Assembly: GCF_002288925.2 (NCBI RefSeq)
Contig: NW_022098062.1
Location: 9,594,605 to 9,658,604 of the forward strand
From: Delphinapterus leucas
Taxonomy: Eukaryota > Chordata > Mammalia > Artiodactyla > Monodontidae
Direction: 5' to 3'
Length of the DNA stretch: 64,000 bases
Shown: piece after piece, positions 60,931 through 64,000 of the stretch
How the letters are laid out: every line of letters starts with the position of its first letter
Numbering within the stretch: the first letter of the stretch is position 1
Translations under genes and position numbers: made by a program
Notes under the pieces: generated by a model
The model's input: only the letters and a program-made list of their open reading frames with translations
What the model was told of the DNA's origin: nothing
Databases searched by the model: none

Positions 60931-60933
60931 TCT

Positions 60934-61174
60934 GGCATCTATTGCTTTTCTTTTTTTTTTTTTTTTTTTAGCGGTACGCAGGCGTCTCACTGTTGTGGTC
61001 TCTCCCGTTGCGGAGCACAGGCTCCGGATGCGCAGGCTCAGTGGCCATGGCTCACGGGCCCAGCCGCTCCGCAGCCTGTGGGATCTTTCCGGACCGGGGC
61101 ACGAACCCGTGTCCCCTGCATCGGCAGGCAGACTCTCAACCACTGCGCCACCAGGGAAGCCCGGCATCTATTTC
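60934..61174 (-). repeat. CHR SINE, compact form, with target-site duplication
   Basis: Minus-strand copy with head at 61162/61163. The tail is a 19-T run at 60951-60969. The ggcatctatt duplication is at about 60934-60943 and 61164-61173. Confidence 0.94.
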
Positions 61175-61289
61175 TTAAAGTTTGATACAGCTATCACTTC
61201 CAAAACTTAGGCACTGTGTAAAAATGTATGGAGTAAATTGATGATTCTTAATTTCTGAGCTAGATCATCATCCAGTTTAAACATTTTTT

Positions 61290-61405
61290 TATAAAAGGAA
61301 ACTAGAGTTCAAATGTGTTAAGTGATTTGGCCAAGGTCACATGGCCTAGGGTAGAGTCAGGACACGAACTGGGGTCTCCTGACTCCAGTCTCATGTTCAT
61401 TATGA
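61290..61405 (-). repeat. MIR SINE fragment
   Basis: 'atttggccaaggtcacatgg' and 'gacacgaactggggtctcct' are reverse-complement MIR. Confidence 0.75.
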
Positions 61406-62190
61406 CCAGAGGAACCAGACAATGAGACAGCTCTACTATTCATCAGTGCTAAGTGCAGTGGGCACTTTTCCTATCCATCTGTCTTTTAAAAGATACAGTC
61501 CCTCTCTGTTCTGCACAATAGCCTATGTGGAAACACAGCACATATGAGCTAAATTACTATTCAAGGGTCATTCAAACAAGCATGATGCAACACTGAGGCA
61601 CAATGTCCGTGTTAAATAAGCAGCAAAATACAACCAAATAAAGGCTTTATTTAAGCCAAATTATGTGTATATGTCCCCACTCCATCATTCAACTACAAAC
61701 CTTCTTTAGGGCAGAAACTGTTTCTTCTTGATCTCTATATACTTTGGAGTATTAGCTCCAAAAAGTTTTGCTTATATACCCCCTAAAATAAAACTGGGAG
61801 GAAAAAATCCTTCCTTGAATATTTTTAAGTTGATACTGAAAATTTTTTATCAAAAGTTTAAATCATTGCAAAGGCTGTACTTTCCTTTATAGATCAATAT
61901 AGGCCAATTTAAAACTGACAACTAAAAAAAAAAAATTTATGTCATTAATTTAAATACATCCAATGAAATCTAAACACTTGAGTAATCTGATACCCACCAT
62001 CCTCCTCCATTTTAAAACTATAACAGTATCTTCATTTCCTATATGAAATGTTATACTATTTCTTTTTCTCCTTGAAATTATATCTCTATTCTTCTTCTTC
62101 CATAGTATTTTATTTTAATATAAATAAATAAAAAATTTAATATAAATTTTTATCATCCTTTCCTGTAACGTATTGTTGTGTTTGTTTTTA
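61406..62190. other. Unannotated stretch
   Basis: Nothing recognised. Confidence 0.3.
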
Positions 62191-62204
62191 AATGACTGTT
62201 TTAT

Positions 62205-62498
62205 GTTTTTATTTATTTATTTATTTATTTTTGGCTGTGTTGGGTCTTCGTTTCTGTGCGAGGGCTTTCTCTAGTTGTGGCAAGCAGGGGCCACTATTCA
62301 TCGCGGTGTGCGGGCCTCTCACTATCGCGGCCTCTCTTGTTGCAGAGCACAGGCTCCAGACGCGCAGGCTCAGTAGTTGTGGCTCATGGGCCTAGTTGCT
62401 CCGCGGCATGTGGGATCCTCCCAGAACAGGGCTCGAACCCATGTCCCCTGCATTAGCAAGCAGGCAGATTCTCAACCACTGTGCCGCCAGGGAAGCCC
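62205..62498 (-). repeat. CHR SINE, intermediate form
   Basis: Minus-strand copy with head at 62498 and a TTTA tail at 62208-62232. It has the same intermediate structure as the copy at 19659-19961 (compact-form 5' half, extended 3' half). The duplication is probably centred on ctgtttt. Confidence 0.9.
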
Positions 62499-62736
62499 TG
62501 TTTTTTCCTTTTTTTTTTTTTTTTTTTTTGCGGTACGCGGGCCTCTCACTGTTGTGGCCTCTCCCGTTGTAGAGCACAGGCTCCGGGCGCGCAGGCTCAG
62601 CAGCCATGGCTCACGGGCCTAGCCGCGCCGCGGCATGTGGGATCTTCCCGGACCAGGGCACAAACTCATGTCCCCTGCAACGGCAGGCGGACTCTCAACC
62701 ACTGCGCCACCAGGGAAGCCCGAAGCCCTGTTTTTT
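62492..62736 (-). repeat. CHR SINE, compact form, inserted at the head of the previous SINE
   Basis: Head at 62721, T-run tail at 62509-62529. Its 15-bp duplication gaagccctgtttttt (62492-62506 and 62722-62736) includes the head of the neighbouring SINE, so this copy arrived second. Confidence 0.94.
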
Positions 62737-63380
62737 TATTTATTAAAGTATTTCCTTTGGATTGAGTTCCTGTTACTATTATTGGTAGTTGCAATTGGTG
62801 AAAACAATGCAAATGTACTATAAATTTTGATAACTAACCGTAAAAAGTTATTTCCTGTTTTGGAGATGCAGCTATTAATAAGATGTATGGAGAAGGGTAT
62901 ACACCTTGATAAAGAGAAGTTTCACACTTGATGCCAGTGTCACAGCTATCCTTTTGTTGGAACCCTGGAGTATTTTACACCTCAGATAAACATACATCAG
63001 TGAGATTCAAGATGAGTGAAAGGTATGGCTTTTTCTTTTGTCAACCAGAAGAGCTGGAACTAAAGGGAGAGTAGGAAAAGAGAGCAAGGATTTTGCCAGT
63101 CTTGTCTTCAGACAACAATTTCAGGGAAGAGTATAAATGAATATTGAGGACTCTCAAAACTAGCCAGCGTAGATACCTTTAGACATGTACTCCAATTTGA
63201 AGATCACTGCTCTAGCTGGGTTCATTTATTGGAACTTAATAAAATGACAACGATGCCTGGCAGACAGGAAGAATCAGTGTACATTTCCCGCCACTAGGCA
63301 AATCTTATTTTTCCCCATCTCTCATACACTTATTTAAATAAGACTAAAGTCTTATTCAGATATGGCAGTGTGATTTATTT
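62737..63380. other. Unannotated stretch
   Basis: Nothing recognised. Confidence 0.3.
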
Positions 63381-63383
63381 TTA

Positions 63384-63748
63384 AAACATATATAGGACTT
63401 CCCTGGTGGCGGGCGCAGTGGTTAAGAATCCGACTGCCAATGCAGGGGACACAGGTTCGAGCCCTGGTCCAGGAAGATCCCACATGCCACGGAGCAACTA
63501 AGCCCCTGCACCACAACTACTGAGCCTGTGCTCTAGAGCCTGCGAGCCACAACTACTGAGCTCACGTGCCACAACTACTGAAGCCGGCATGCCTAGAGCC
63601 CGTGCTCTGCAACAAAGAGAAGCCACCACCATGAGAAGCCCGCACACCGCAACGAAGAGTAGCTCCCGCTCGCTGGAACTAGAGGAAGCCTGCGTGCAGC
63701 AACAAAGAACGAATACAGCCAAAAATAAAGAAATTAATTAAAAAAAAA
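63384..63748 (+). repeat. CHR SINE, long form
   Basis: Head 'ggacttccctggtggcgggc' at 63394 (with an extra 'gggc'). It carries the full set of 'acaactactgag' modules and an A-rich tail to 63748. A target-site duplication of the 'acatatata' type is blurred by the adjoining AT repeat. Confidence 0.92.
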
Positions 63749-63779
<31 letters not shown>

Positions 63780-63780
63780 T
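63749..63780. repeat. (AT)n(AC)n microsatellite at SINE tail
   Basis: The A-tail passes into about nine AT units and then about six AC units, a typical microsatellite growing from a retroposon tail. Confidence 0.9.
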
Positions 63781-64000
63781 ACAGCTCAGTCTGCCAAAGA
63801 ATAATTGATCAAGTTGGCTACCGTCTTGGTACCACTTCTACACATACAATGATTTTTACACCACAAACATTCAGATTACTTTGCGAAAAACCAGAAGGCT
63901 TTTTAAGCATATATGAAAAGAAAAGTGTGTCACTGATGAAAATCATATTTTTGACATTTTTATAAAAACCCAAGGTGATTTACATTTCAAAAATTAATTA
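63781..64000. other. Unannotated window end
   Basis: Nothing recognised. Confidence 0.3.

Noticed and set aside
1..64000. Search for CRISPR arrays, rRNA, tRNA genes, bacterial operons or phage genes
   Set aside because: The repeats are dispersed retroposons, not regularly spaced arrays. The tRNA-like boxes all lie in SINEs or MIRs. Nothing prokaryotic is present.

Overview
This window is non-coding mammalian nuclear DNA, almost certainly from a whale or dolphin. The diagnostic signal is about 27 copies of tRNA-derived SINEs of the CHR type. These read ggcttccctggtgg at the 5' end, carry a recognisable Pol III B box, and end in (A)n or (TAAA)n. Many are near-identical GC-rich copies. They sit beside artiodactyl/cetacean-type LINE-1s over a base layer of ancient mammalian repeats (MIR, L2, L1M/HAL1, a Tigger fragment). 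I see no rRNA, tRNA gene, CRISPR, operon or plasmid-like feature. I found no convincing complete protein-coding gene. Nearly every open frame of 60 codons or more is either a chance frame or lies inside a SINE or L1. One tentative short terminal exon on the minus strand (5525-5588) is the only candidate host-gene piece. The window could be intronic or intergenic.

Layout. 1-11.5 kb: ancient repeats (MIR, L2, HAL1/L1M), a probable solo LTR near 7.7-8.2 kb and two SINEs. 11.6-15.6 kb: SINE cluster with two L1 3' ends head to tail. 16-20 kb: mostly unannotated, with a G-rich purine microsatellite. 19.7-26.6 kb: SINEs plus two old L1 3' halves, one carrying a SINE-in-SINE insertion. 26.6-31.9 kb: largely unannotated. 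31.9-36.1 kb: a long minus-strand L2 (decayed reverse-transcriptase region), nested HAL1/L1M/SINE, and an L1M. 36.6-49.6 kb: SINE-poor, with one (GT)24 tract and a few MIR/L1 fragments. 49.6-58.2 kb: a rearranged LINE-1 complex (two minus-strand L1 bodies with ORF1, endonuclease and reverse-transcriptase regions, all frame-broken, three inserted SINEs, and a Tigger transposase remnant at the 5' end). 58.4-64 kb: SINEs plus a 209-bp L1 5'-end insert.

No genes work together here. The history is one of repeated L1-driven retroposition, and perfect target-site duplications can be read directly for many copies. The two most informative structures are (i) an apparent ~0.9 kb inversion between two oppositely oriented SINEs at 49.6-50.86 kb, which splits one LINE-1 and exchanges the SINEs' target-site duplications, and (ii) a 209-bp L1 5'-UTR-only insert with a perfect 14-bp duplication and no poly(A) tail at 59.45-59.69 kb. 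I found no evidence of a new functional system.
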